Below are positions 37,544 through 45,546 of a stretch of 64,000 nt of DNA, in pieces. The position numbers and the translations under genes are program-made. The notes beneath the pieces are model-generated. The model saw only the letters and a program-made list of their open reading frames with translations. It was not told where the DNA came from and made no database searches. The DNA is taken from the NCBI GenBank assembly GCA_027081065.1, contig JALWLW010000019.1:3064-67063 (forward strand), in the 5' to 3' direction. Within the stretch, counting starts at the first letter, position 1; every line of letters starts with the position of its first letter. This DNA comes from Campylobacteraceae bacterium. Its GTDB lineage: Bacteria > Campylobacterota > Campylobacteria > Campylobacterales > Sulfurovaceae.

Positions 37544-38359
37544 TTGAAAAAAATATTGAAACTTTTTTTATTTTTCTCTTTACTTGGTTTTGTTTCATTG
37601 TCAGCATATGAAGTTCTTGCTACTGTCAATGGTGAGGGTATTTCTAAAAAAGATGTTAATGAGTTTGTGGTAAAAAGTATTCCAGGAGCTACGTTTAATT
37701 CATTAAATGAAGCACAAAAAAAGTCTGTTGTCAATCAAATGATTGAGCGTAAACTCTTTTTAGAGGATGCTAAAAGAGGGCAGATAGAAAATAATTTTGA
37801 ATATCAAGAAGCATTAAAAAAATTGAAAGAAAATTTACTACTTGATTATTGGATGAAAGAGAAAGTTGAAGAAATTAATATTTCAGAAGAAGAAGTGAAG
37901 GCTTATTATCAAAAAAATTTAAAAAAGTTTTTGAAACCAGCATCAGTAAAAGTACGTCATATTTTGGTAGCTACAGAAGATGAGGCTATTACATTGATTG
38001 CTGAACTTGAATTAAGTTCAATTCTTAGAGAAAAGTTCATTGCCTTGGCACACTCAGAATCCATAGGTCCTAGCTCTGTCAATGGTGGTGAGTTAGATTG
38101 GTTTGTTTATGAGCAAATGGTTCCGGAGTTTTCAGAAGCAGCTTTTGGATTAAAAGTAGGAACAATCACTAAAAAAGCTGTTAAGACACAATTTGGTTAT
38201 CATATTATTTATTTAGAAGGGAAGAAAGAAGAAGGTATTGTTCCTTATGAACAAGTTAAACCAGATATTATTAAATCTTTACGTTTGAGTAGATTTAAAG
38301 TGAAATTAGATCGCTTAAGTAAAAAGTTGAAAAAAAGTGCAAAAATTATTGTAAAATAA
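37544..38359 (+). CDS. Periplasmic peptidyl-prolyl isomerase, PEB4/SurA-like
   Basis: A 271-residue periplasmic chaperone. A signal peptide (LKLFLFFSLLGFVSLSAYE) is followed by a SurA-N-like helical region (about 20-120) and a parvulin domain (about 130-235) with VRHILVATEDEA, GGELDWF and TQFGYHIIYLEGK. It should assist outer-membrane protein folding. Translation starts at a TTG with AAGG upstream; no earlier ATG is in frame. Placement right before fba is the same as PEB4 (CBF2) in C. jejuni, which supports the assignment. Confidence 0.9.
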   Translation: MKKILKLFLFFSLLGFVSLSAYEVLATVNGEGISKKDVNEFVVKSIPGATFNSLNEAQKKSVVNQMIERKLFLEDAKRGQIENNFEYQEALKKLKENLLLDYWMKEKVEEINISEEEVKAYYQKNLKKFLKPASVKVRHILVATEDEAITLIAELELSSILREKFIALAHSESIGPSSVNGGELDWFVYEQMVPEFSEAAFGLKVGTITKKAVKTQFGYHIIYLEGKKEEGIVPYEQVKPDIIKSLRLSRFKVKLDRLSKKLKKSAKIIVK

Positions 38360-38397
38360 CAAAATAAATTTGATGAGATAGTTAAAGGTGAAATAAA

Positions 38398-39471
38398 ATG
38401 AGTAAAAAAGTGTTAGATAGTCTACCATGTGGAGTATTAAGTGGAAAGCAAGTCCAAGAGTTATTTACAATAGCAAAAGAAGAGGGTTTTGCGATTCCTG
38501 CTGTGAATGTTGTAGGAACATCATCTATTAATGCTGTTTTAGAAGCTGCCTCAAAGGTTAATTCCCCTGTAATCATTCAGTTTTCAAATGGTGGTGGAGA
38601 GTTTTATGCTGGAAAAGGAATGCCAAGTGATAAACGTGCAGTTCTTGGAACAATAGCTGGAGCACAGCATGTACATACGGTATCTGAAGCTTATGGTGTA
38701 CCAGTAATTTTACATACAGACCATGCAGCACGTAAGTTACTACCTTGGATTGATGCTCTTTTAGAAGCAAGTGAAAAACATTTTGAAATCTCTGGAAAAC
38801 CTCTTTTCTCTTCTCACATGATTGACCTCTCTGAAGAGCCCATTGAAGAGAATATTACTACTTGTAAAAGTTATTTAGAACGTATGAGTAAAATTGGTAT
38901 TACCTTAGAGATTGAACTGGGTGTAACAGGTGGTGAAGAGGATGGCGTTGATAATACAGAAATAGATAATTCACTTCTTTATACACAACCTGAAGAGGTG
39001 GCTTATGCTTATGAAGAGTTAAAAAAAGTCTCAAATATGTTTACCATTGCAGCTTCATTTGGTAATGTTCATGGGGTATATAAACCAGGGAATGTTGTGC
39101 TAACACCAAGTATTTTAGATAATTCCCAAAAATATATTCAAGAAAAATTTAATACTACTGAGAAACCTGTCAATTTTGTTTTTCATGGGGGTTCAGGTTC
39201 TACACTTGAAGAGATTCGTGAGGGAATTAAATATGGTGTTATTAAAATGAACATTGATACCGATACTCAATGGGCATATTGGGATGGGGTTCGTGCGTAT
39301 GTTGACCAATATCATGCTTATCTTCAAGGTCAAATTGGTAATCCTGAAGGCGATGATAAACCAAATAAGAAGTTTTATGACCCTCGTAAATGGTTACGTG
39401 AAGGTGAGACTTCTATCGTCAAGCGACTTGAACAGGCTTATTCTGATTTGAACTGTTTAGATAGAAACTAA
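38398..39471 (+). CDS. fba: Fructose-bisphosphate aldolase, class II
   Basis: A 357-residue zinc-dependent aldolase that interconverts fructose-1,6-bisphosphate and two triose phosphates. Signatures: FAIPAVNVVGTSSINAVLEAA, ILHTDHAARKLLPWIDALL with Zn-ligand His, ELGVTGGEEDGVDN, and HGGSGSTLEEI with KMNIDTDTQWA. The length is that of class IIA enzymes such as E. coli FbaA. It has an AAAGG ribosome site and follows the isomerase by 38 bases. Confidence 0.97.
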   Translation: MSKKVLDSLPCGVLSGKQVQELFTIAKEEGFAIPAVNVVGTSSINAVLEAASKVNSPVIIQFSNGGGEFYAGKGMPSDKRAVLGTIAGAQHVHTVSEAYGVPVILHTDHAARKLLPWIDALLEASEKHFEISGKPLFSSHMIDLSEEPIEENITTCKSYLERMSKIGITLEIELGVTGGEEDGVDNTEIDNSLLYTQPEEVAYAYEELKKVSNMFTIAASFGNVHGVYKPGNVVLTPSILDNSQKYIQEKFNTTEKPVNFVFHGGSGSTLEEIREGIKYGVIKMNIDTDTQWAYWDGVRAYVDQYHAYLQGQIGNPEGDDKPNKKFYDPRKWLREGETSIVKRLEQAYSDLNCLDRN

Positions 39472-39478
39472 TTTTATT

Positions 39479-39498
39479 GGTGCGTTGAAAAATGCACC
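39479..39498 (+). terminator. Small hairpin between fba and PLP enzyme
   Basis: GGTGC-GTTGAAAAAT-GCACC, extended by one G-T pair, sits between the fba stop and the next ATG (39505). It ends only six bases before that start codon, so it may also affect translation of the next gene. No T tract follows. Confidence 0.4.
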
Positions 39499-39504
39499 TT
39501 AAAG

Positions 39505-40374
39505 ATGAACTTTATTAACTCTCCCATTCAAAAAAAACAATTTCAAAACCAAACTTTCTATATAAAAAGAGATGATTTACTATCTAAAGATTTTTCAGGG
39601 AATAAAGCACGTAAATTTTTCTATTATTTAGATAATGAATTTCCTAAAGTTAAAAAAATAGTCTCTTATGGTTCAAATCAATCTAATGCGATGTATTCTC
39701 TTTCTGTATTGGCAAAATTAAAGGGATGGGAGTTTGATTATTATGTGACTCATGTTCCTGACTATTTGAAAGAAAATCCCCATGGAAATTATAAACATGC
39801 TTTAGAAAATGGAATGAAGTTATATGTAGGTCAGGTTGCCCCTATCCTAAAAAGTCCTGAACAAAGTATATTATATATAGAAGAGGGTGGAAGAGATATT
39901 TATGCAGAGTATGGTTTAAAAGTTTTAGCAGATGAAATTGAAGAGTGGAAAAGAGAAAAAGGTATGAAAAAGCTCAATATATTTTTACCTGCTGGAACAG
40001 GAACGACAGCTCTTTATTTACAAAAAAATAGTCAAGATAAAATATTTACAACCCCTTGCGTAGGTGATACTATGTATTTAAAAGAGCAATTTTTAATGCT
40101 AGAAGAGAATGAAAATTTTCATCCTCAAATTATTACTCCTTCTAAAAAAAGACACTTTGGAAAGCTTTATAGAGAGTCTTATAATATTTGGCTAAAATTA
40201 CAGCATGAAATGGGCATAGAGTTTGACTTACTTTATGACCCTCATGGATGGCTAACCTTGTTAGAACATCCAGAACTTTTTAACAAGCCTCTACTTTACA
40301 TTCATCAAGGTGGGTTGTTGGGTAATGAGAGTATGTTAAAGAGGTATGAAAGGAAATATAATGAAAATATTTAG
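39505..40374 (+). CDS. PLP-dependent ACC deaminase/D-cysteine desulfhydrase family protein
   Basis: A 289-residue fold-type II PLP enzyme. The motif KRDDLLSKDFSGNKARKF (21-38) holds the cofactor lysine (Lys34 in SGNK), and YGSNQSNAMYSLSVLA is the phosphate/substrate loop. GTGTTALYL near 165 binds the PLP phosphate. In the family, enzymes act on 1-aminocyclopropane-1-carboxylate or on D-cysteine; sequence alone does not settle which. The end overlaps the hisD start by 14 bases, so the genes are co-transcribed. Confidence 0.8.
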   Translation: MNFINSPIQKKQFQNQTFYIKRDDLLSKDFSGNKARKFFYYLDNEFPKVKKIVSYGSNQSNAMYSLSVLAKLKGWEFDYYVTHVPDYLKENPHGNYKHALENGMKLYVGQVAPILKSPEQSILYIEEGGRDIYAEYGLKVLADEIEEWKREKGMKKLNIFLPAGTGTTALYLQKNSQDKIFTTPCVGDTMYLKEQFLMLEENENFHPQIITPSKKRHFGKLYRESYNIWLKLQHEMGIEFDLLYDPHGWLTLLEHPELFNKPLLYIHQGGLLGNESMLKRYERKYNENI

Positions 40375-41650
40375 TACAAAAGATGAAAACTTCCAGAGTG
40401 AATTTGATGAATTGTTAAAACGAGGGGCTATGGACATTGATGGGGTAACTACCATTGTTAAAGGTCTACTTGATGAGATTAAAGCAGATGGAAATGCTGC
40501 TTTAAAAGGGCATATTTCAAAATTTGACCGTTGGACGCCAAAAGCAGATGAAGAGTTAACTGTCTCTGTTGATGCTATGGAAAAAGCGTACCATAATATT
40601 GATAGTACTCTTAGAAATGCATTACATTTAGCATATGATAGAATTGAAAATTATCACCAAAAACTTATGCCAAAATCTTGGTTTGACTATGAAAAAAATG
40701 GCAATATGTTAGGTCAAAAAGTAACAGCTGTTGATTCAGCAGGACTTTACATTCCTGGTGGAAAAGCTGCTTACCCATCGTCACTACTTATGAATGCTAT
40801 TCCTGCGATTGTAGCAGGAGTAGAAGAGATAGTAGTGTGTACACCAGCACCTAATGATGAACTAAATGAACTTCTATTAGCTGCTTGTCACTTATGTAAA
40901 GTAACTAAAGTTTTTAAGGTAGGTGGTGCTTCAGCCATTGGAGCGATGGCTTATGGAACGCAGAGTATTCCTAAAGTAGATGTTATCACGGGACCGGGTA
41001 ATATTTTTGTGGCAACGGCTAAAAAGTTAGTTTATGGAGAAGTTAATATTGACATGATTGCAGGGCCTAGTGAAATAGGAATTTTAGCTGATGAAAGTGC
41101 TAGAGCAGATTTTATTGCCATTGATTTACTATCACAAGCAGAACATGATGAGATGGCTTCGTCTATTTTGATTACTACGGATGAATCTTTAGCACCTAAG
41201 GTGGCTTCTAAAATAGAGGAGTTATTAGGAACATTATCACGTGAAGAGATAGCTAGAAAGTCTATTGATGAGCGTGGTGCTATTATTATTACTAAAACGA
41301 TGTATGAGGCAATTAACTTGATGAACCAGATTGCTCCTGAACACTTAGAAGTGATTACTAAGAATCCTATGGAGTTATTAGGTCAAATTAAACATGCTGG
41401 AGCTATTTTCTTAGGGGAATATACGCCAGAGCCGATTGGTGATTATATTGCAGGTCCTAATCATACTTTGCCTACAGGTGGGACAGCTAAGTTCTATTCT
41501 CCACTTTCAGTTGACCATTTCTTAAAAAAATCATCTATTATCTCTATGACACAACAAGGTTTAAATGAGATTGGTGAAGCTTGTGCTTTAATTGCGAATA
41601 CAGAGGGATTAACAGCTCATGAAGAGTCGGTTAGGATGAGATTATTGTAG
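40361..41650 (+). CDS. hisD: Histidinol dehydrogenase
   Basis: A 429-residue enzyme for the last two oxidations of histidine synthesis, histidinol to histidine with two NAD+. Key segments are GLYIPGGKAAYPSS, KVGGASAIGAMAYGTQSIPKVD, GPGNIFVATAKKLVYG, IAGPSEIGILAD, LLSQAEHDEMAS with the Zn ligand His, and NHTLPTGGTAKF. The ATG at 40361 has AAAGGAAA at ideal distance, while the in-frame ATG at 40346 lies in front of that ribosome site. No other his genes are in the window. Confidence 0.96.
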   Translation: MKIFSTKDENFQSEFDELLKRGAMDIDGVTTIVKGLLDEIKADGNAALKGHISKFDRWTPKADEELTVSVDAMEKAYHNIDSTLRNALHLAYDRIENYHQKLMPKSWFDYEKNGNMLGQKVTAVDSAGLYIPGGKAAYPSSLLMNAIPAIVAGVEEIVVCTPAPNDELNELLLAACHLCKVTKVFKVGGASAIGAMAYGTQSIPKVDVITGPGNIFVATAKKLVYGEVNIDMIAGPSEIGILADESARADFIAIDLLSQAEHDEMASSILITTDESLAPKVASKIEELLGTLSREEIARKSIDERGAIIITKTMYEAINLMNQIAPEHLEVITKNPMELLGQIKHAGAIFLGEYTPEPIGDYIAGPNHTLPTGGTAKFYSPLSVDHFLKKSSIISMTQQGLNEIGEACALIANTEGLTAHEESVRMRLL

Positions 41651-41697
41651 GTTTGATTTTATCAAACATGAATTTGTGTGGATTAAATCCACACAAA
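41651..41697. terminator. Double hairpin between hisD and the REC-RHH gene
   Basis: GTTTGAT-TTT-ATCAAAC (41651-41667) begins at the base after the hisD stop. It is followed by TTTGTGTGGATT with its complement AATCCACACAAA (41673-41697). The second hairpin ends six bases from the end of the convergent gene, so this region probably terminates both. Confidence 0.6.
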
Positions 41698-41703
41698 ATA
41701 TAC

Positions 41704-42249
41704 TTAAAGATTATAAAAGTGTTTTAATGCTCTAATAATCATAGCATTCTTAGAAATACTTTCACCTTTAGCATCTTGATCAACTTGTTCATAAAGATCA
41801 AGTGGTAAAGTAATTGAGAAAATTTTTGTTCTATTTTTCTTTTGTTTTTTAATGTCAGCTACAATGTCTTTGAGTACATCAATCATCTTGTCAGTGTCAA
41901 TTGGTTTTCTAATAAAGTTATTAACCCCAATTTTAACAGCTTCTGAGATGTTCCCCATGTCGTTACTTGCTGATACAATTACAATAATTTGTTTAGGGTT
42001 AATTTCTCTAATTTCTTTGGCAACATCAAGACCACTTTTACCTGGTAAAATAATATCAATAAAGATAATATCTGGGCTATGTTGTTCAAAAAGTTGCATG
42101 GCTGATGTTGCATCTGTTGCTGAGTGAACTTCTGAGAAAAAGTTTTTAAGAGTGGTACACATCAATTCATTTGTTTCTGGTTCATCCTCTAATACCAATG
42201 TTTTGAGTTTTTTTGTCTCTTCTACAATCTTCATTAAGTCGTTATTCAT
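41704..42249 (-). CDS. Response regulator with C-terminal ribbon-helix-helix domain
   Basis: A 181-residue protein with a receiver domain (about 15-130). The acidic pocket is LEDEP (20-24), the phospho-acceptor is Asp65 (FIDIILPGKSG), and IRKPID supplies the conserved Lys. The C-terminal part (about 143-181) reads FSITLPLDLYEQVDQDAKG-SISKNAMIIRALKHF. This is the strand-helix-helix pattern of Arc/MetJ/CopG repressors rather than a winged helix or HTH. It is likely a DNA-binding regulator of an unlinked kinase. A palindrome (42287-42296) lies at its own promoter. Confidence 0.8.
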   Translation of the reverse strand: MNNDLMKIVEETKKLKTLVLEDEPETNELMCTTLKNFFSEVHSATDATSAMQLFEQHSPDIIFIDIILPGKSGLDVAKEIREINPKQIIVIVSASNDMGNISEAVKIGVNNFIRKPIDTDKMIDVLKDIVADIKKQKKNRTKIFSITLPLDLYEQVDQDAKGESISKNAMIIRALKHFYNL

Positions 42250-42286
42250 GTTTCTTCCTATTCCTTTTTTTAATTTTAATATATTG

Positions 42287-42296
42287 TAACATGTTA
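42287..42296. promoter_or_regulatory. Palindrome at promoter of the REC-RHH gene
   Basis: TAACATGTTA, a ten-base perfect palindrome, sits three bases upstream of a TATATT (-10-like, minus strand, 42278-42283) that precedes the gene starting at 42249. This is a typical repressor position, so autoregulation by the ribbon-helix-helix domain is possible. This is inference. Confidence 0.3.
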
Positions 42297-42381
42297 ACTA
42301 TTAAGATAGATTAAAAGCTAATAAAATGGGGTATAGGTTATTTATTTTTAATTTTATTTACAAATATAAACAAAAATGATA

Positions 42382-43197
42382 TTAAAGAGAGCGTCTAATA
42401 CGTAATTCTTCTTCAAATGCCCAGTTTTTTTTGTGTTCTTTAATTACATTTTTTGAAATTGTTTCTATTAACATAGACTCTTTATCTTCTAGCATCATAT
42501 AAATTTCACCACTAGGGTTAACAAGCATACTATCTCCATAAAATTTCCATTTTATTGAATTTTCTTTAAACTCTCCTAAACGGTTTGCTCTTAAGATATA
42601 ACAGCCATGTAAAAAAGCTTTGGTTTTGATGATCTCTCTCCAACGATTATGTGAGTCGAAAGTAGAAGCTGTAGGAAGAAGGACTAAATCAATTTTTTTC
42701 TTACTAACATCTTCCCAAAATGGATTAAAGTGTAGTTCATATCCAGCCATGACCATAATTCTAAAATTTTCTACTTTAAAAGTAAGAGGTGCATGTAATT
42801 TTTTAACTTCATTGGAAAACATTTTTTTTTCATTCCAATGCTTATAAGGCATTAAAATTTGTTGTTCATAATAATGAATAGATTTTTCTGTTATTTTGAC
42901 AATCATTTTATAGTAGTTATTTTTTTTTATAATAACAAGAGGTGCAACAAATACCATTTGGTATTTAATCGCAAATTTTTTAAGTAGTTCGATATGCTTG
43001 TCACTCTGTTTTTTAATCATTTTCATAGGAATATTAGGAAGTTCTTTAAAAAAGTGGTTGAGTACATATTCTCCTAAGAGTACAACCTTGACATTTCTAC
43101 TGTGGGCATTGCGTAGATAAAAATCAAGTTTAGTTGCTTGCATTCCTAAAGTTGGTAGTTGTAGTGCAGCAATGGTGAGTGTTTTTGATGTAGACAT
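42382..43197 (-). CDS. Carbon-nitrogen hydrolase-fold protein lacking the catalytic cysteine
   Basis: A 271-residue nitrilase-superfamily protein. The Glu of the triad is Glu43 (LLGEYVL) and the Lys is Lys119 (LMPYKHW). The strand that normally holds the nucleophile, with pattern I-C-Y-D-x-R-F, reads MAGYELHF (150-157), with Gly152 where the cysteine should be. It therefore looks enzymatically inactive or mechanistically different. It is four bases upstream of xseB in a minus-strand cluster with metX. The substrate is unknown. Confidence 0.8.
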   Translation of the reverse strand: MSTSKTLTIAALQLPTLGMQATKLDFYLRNAHSRNVKVVLLGEYVLNHFFKELPNIPMKMIKKQSDKHIELLKKFAIKYQMVFVAPLVIIKKNNYYKMIVKITEKSIHYYEQQILMPYKHWNEKKMFSNEVKKLHAPLTFKVENFRIMVMAGYELHFNPFWEDVSKKKIDLVLLPTASTFDSHNRWREIIKTKAFLHGCYILRANRLGEFKENSIKWKFYGDSMLVNPSGEIYMMLEDKESMLIETISKNVIKEHKKNWAFEEELRIRRSL

Positions 43198-43200
43198 ATT

Positions 43201-43398
43201 TTATGTGTTAGTTTTATTTTTTTCTATAGTTTCAATTTTAATTTTTGCTTCTTCTATCATTTTTTGGGCTTCTTTAATTTGACTTAAACCATTTTCATAG
43301 AGTTTTAAACTCTCTTCTAAGGTGATCTCTGGATTCATAAGTTGATTTAATATTGTTTTGGATGCTTCTAGTTTTTTTTCAAATGTATCTGTTTGCAT
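43201..43398 (-). CDS. xseB: Exodeoxyribonuclease VII small subunit
   Basis: A 65-residue protein with the XseB pattern FEKKLEASKTILNQLMNPEITLEESLKLYENGL, a two-helix hairpin. It binds the XseA large subunit to form a single-strand-specific exonuclease. It lies ten bases after metX and three before the nitrilase-fold gene. The length is typical. Confidence 0.92.
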   Translation of the reverse strand: MQTDTFEKKLEASKTILNQLMNPEITLEESLKLYENGLSQIKEAQKMIEEAKIKIETIEKNKTNT

Positions 43399-43408
43399 AG
43401 TATTCCCT

Positions 43409-44512
43409 TTATGGTGTATTTTCTAGTTTTTCTTTAATAATTGTATCAAATTTTTCGATTTCTACAAGAAAAGCATCATGACCATAGTCACTTTCTATTT
43501 CATGATATGAAGATGTGTGTCCTAAACGTTTTAACATATTATGCAGATGTTCCATCTCTTTTGGAAAAAAGAGGTAGTCACTTTTAAAGGAGATAAGTGT
43601 TACATCTGCTTTAATTCTAAGTATCGCTTCATGCAAAGAGTCATAGCCTCTACTAAGGTTAAAGGTGTTGATGGCTTTAACAATGTATAAGTATGAAAGT
43701 GGGTCAAAAATTTTAGAGAAGTTATTGGTATTATACTCCATGTAACGTTCTACCTCATAGCGACCAAATAGTTCAAATAGTCCATCATTATTAACATAAT
43801 TACGTCCAAATTTATCATTCATGGAATCAGGTGATAAATAAGATATATGACCAGCAATTCTACCAATGGCTAGTCCGTCTAGTCCTTCTTCTTTAAATGC
43901 ATCTTTAGCATAATTTCCCTCTTTAAATCTAGGGTCTCTTCGTATGGCTTCAATAGCTACTTTATTAAAAGCAATAGCCCATGGTTGCGTAGCATAAGTA
44001 GCAGCAAGAGAAATTATTTTGTCTGCAAAGTTAGGGTAATCCACAGCAAACTGTAAAGCTTGCATCCCTCCCATTGAGCCTCCAACTATTGCGTAAAGAT
44101 GATGTATTCCTAATTGAGATAAGAGTTGTTTTTGTGCTTTAATCATGTCTTTAATGGTTAAAACAGGAAATTTTAAACGAAATGGTACTTGCTTGGGATA
44201 ATCATAGTCCATAGGAGAGGTACTTCCAAAACAAGAACCTAAAACATTAGTAGAAATGACATAATATTTAGAGGTATCAATTGCTTTTCCATCTCCAATA
44301 ATACCATCCCACCATCCAGCTTTAACATCATTTTTATATTTACCTGCAGCATGTGCTGAACCTGTAAGTGCGTGACAAATTAAGATAGCATTTGAAGCAT
44401 CTTCATTCAGTTTACCATAGGTTTCATAGGCAATTTTATAAGGTTCTAAAATTCTCCCACTTTCTAAATACAACGGACTTGTAAAGTGAGCAACTTGGGT
44501 TTCTATTTTCAT
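43409..44512 (-). CDS. metX: Homoserine O-acetyltransferase
   Basis: A 367-residue alpha/beta-hydrolase-fold acyltransferase that activates homoserine for methionine synthesis. Nucleophile Ser146 lies in GGSMGGMQ, NVLGSCFGSTSPM is the family signature, and a C-terminal SDYGHDAFL holds the catalytic His. Frame options start at 44548, 44521 or 44512; none has a clear ribosome site, and 44512 (MKIETQ) matches family N-termini best. The metY sulfhydrylase 1 kb away would use its product. Confidence 0.9.
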   Translation of the reverse strand: MKIETQVAHFTSPLYLESGRILEPYKIAYETYGKLNEDASNAILICHALTGSAHAAGKYKNDVKAGWWDGIIGDGKAIDTSKYYVISTNVLGSCFGSTSPMDYDYPKQVPFRLKFPVLTIKDMIKAQKQLLSQLGIHHLYAIVGGSMGGMQALQFAVDYPNFADKIISLAATYATQPWAIAFNKVAIEAIRRDPRFKEGNYAKDAFKEEGLDGLAIGRIAGHISYLSPDSMNDKFGRNYVNNDGLFELFGRYEVERYMEYNTNNFSKIFDPLSYLYIVKAINTFNLSRGYDSLHEAILRIKADVTLISFKSDYLFFPKEMEHLHNMLKRLGHTSSYHEIESDYGHDAFLVEIEKFDTIIKEKLENTP

Positions 44513-44569
44513 TATTGGCATTTTATCTAATTTGTACTTTATAATCATATGCTAGATTTAGAAAAGTGT

Positions 44570-44575
44570 TATAAT
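44570..44575 (+). promoter_or_regulatory. Predicted -10 box of DsbC-like gene
   Basis: TATAAT in GTGTTATAATAAAA between the divergent metX and the DsbC-like gene. It would give a leader of about 95 bases. A second candidate, TATATT, lies at about 44640. Confidence 0.3.
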
Positions 44576-44676
44576 AAAATTTTTGATAATTTATCATAAA
44601 CAAAGTATATGATTTATCGTTTTATTTAGTGCTCTTATGCTATATTAAACGTTTATTTATAAAGGAGTTATATATT

Positions 44677-45510
44677 ATGCGAGTACGAATTTTACTATTA
44701 ATGGTTTTAGCAACAATACAAATAATGGCTGTGAGTCAAAAAAGTGTGGAGTTTTATGTCAAAAAATACATAGAGAGTAAAATGCATACTCCTGTGAAAA
44801 AAATAGAAACACTTTCAAGCTATCCGATACAAGGAACAAATGGCTGGAAGGTTTATTTTTTAAGTTTAGATATTGAAGTAAAGATTAATAATAAGCTGAG
44901 TCAAGAAAAAATCAATAAAATTGTTTTTAACAAGGGTGCTAAAATAGCATTTTCACTAAAGGATAAAAGAGGGAAAGATTATGCAAAGATTTTAAAACCT
45001 AAAGTACCTAACTATGCTTATGATAAAAAACACCTATTGGTTGGAAATATTGATGCTAAACATAAGATCTTGGTAATGTCAGACCCTTTCTGTCCATTTT
45101 GTCAAGAGATTATTCCTAAGTTAATTGAAACAGTACAAAATAATCCAGAAACATTTGCTTTGTATTATTATCATTTACCACTTTTACGAATACATCCAGC
45201 TTCAGATATAACAACTAAAGCGATGCATGTTTTTCATGAACGTGGACAAATTAGAAAGTTAAAACAATGTTATCATCTTTTGGTGAGTGAAAAAGAGAAA
45301 AATCCTAAAGTTATTTTGAATGCAATAGGACAAAAGACAGGTGTTTATTTTACTGAAAAAGAGTTAAATAAACCAGAAATTAAAGAGGCATTGGCTTTTG
45401 ATAAAGCGATGAAAAAGCGTTTAATGGTTACAGGAACACCAACTATATTTATAGATGGTATGTGGGATCCTACACGATTTAAATATAAAGAACTTTTACC
45501 TAAAAAATAA
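44677..45510 (+). CDS. DsbC/DsbG-like periplasmic thiol-disulfide protein
   Basis: A 277-residue exported protein. A signal peptide (MRVRILLLMVLATIQIMA) is followed by an N-terminal region (20-110) and a thioredoxin-fold domain with active site CPFC (139-142) in MSDPFCPFC and the cis-proline motif GTPTIF near the C-terminus. It likely exchanges or isomerises disulfides in the periplasm. The ATG at 44677 has an AAAGGAG ribosome site; the longer frame from 44629 does not. It stands alone between divergent metX and convergent metY. Confidence 0.85.
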   Translation: MRVRILLLMVLATIQIMAVSQKSVEFYVKKYIESKMHTPVKKIETLSSYPIQGTNGWKVYFLSLDIEVKINNKLSQEKINKIVFNKGAKIAFSLKDKRGKDYAKILKPKVPNYAYDKKHLLVGNIDAKHKILVMSDPFCPFCQEIIPKLIETVQNNPETFALYYYHLPLLRIHPASDITTKAMHVFHERGQIRKLKQCYHLLVSEKEKNPKVILNAIGQKTGVYFTEKELNKPEIKEALAFDKAMKKRLMVTGTPTIFIDGMWDPTRFKYKELLPKK

Positions 45511-45515
45511 TTTAG

Positions 45516-45541
45516 AAGGATAGAGATAGAAATCTATCCTT
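45516..45541. terminator. Bidirectional hairpin between DsbC-like gene and metY
   Basis: AAGGATAGA-GATAGAAA-TCTATCCTT, a nine-base-pair stem between two converging stop codons (45510 and 45547), followed by AAAATTT. Confidence 0.6.
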
Positions 45542-45546
45542 AAAAT

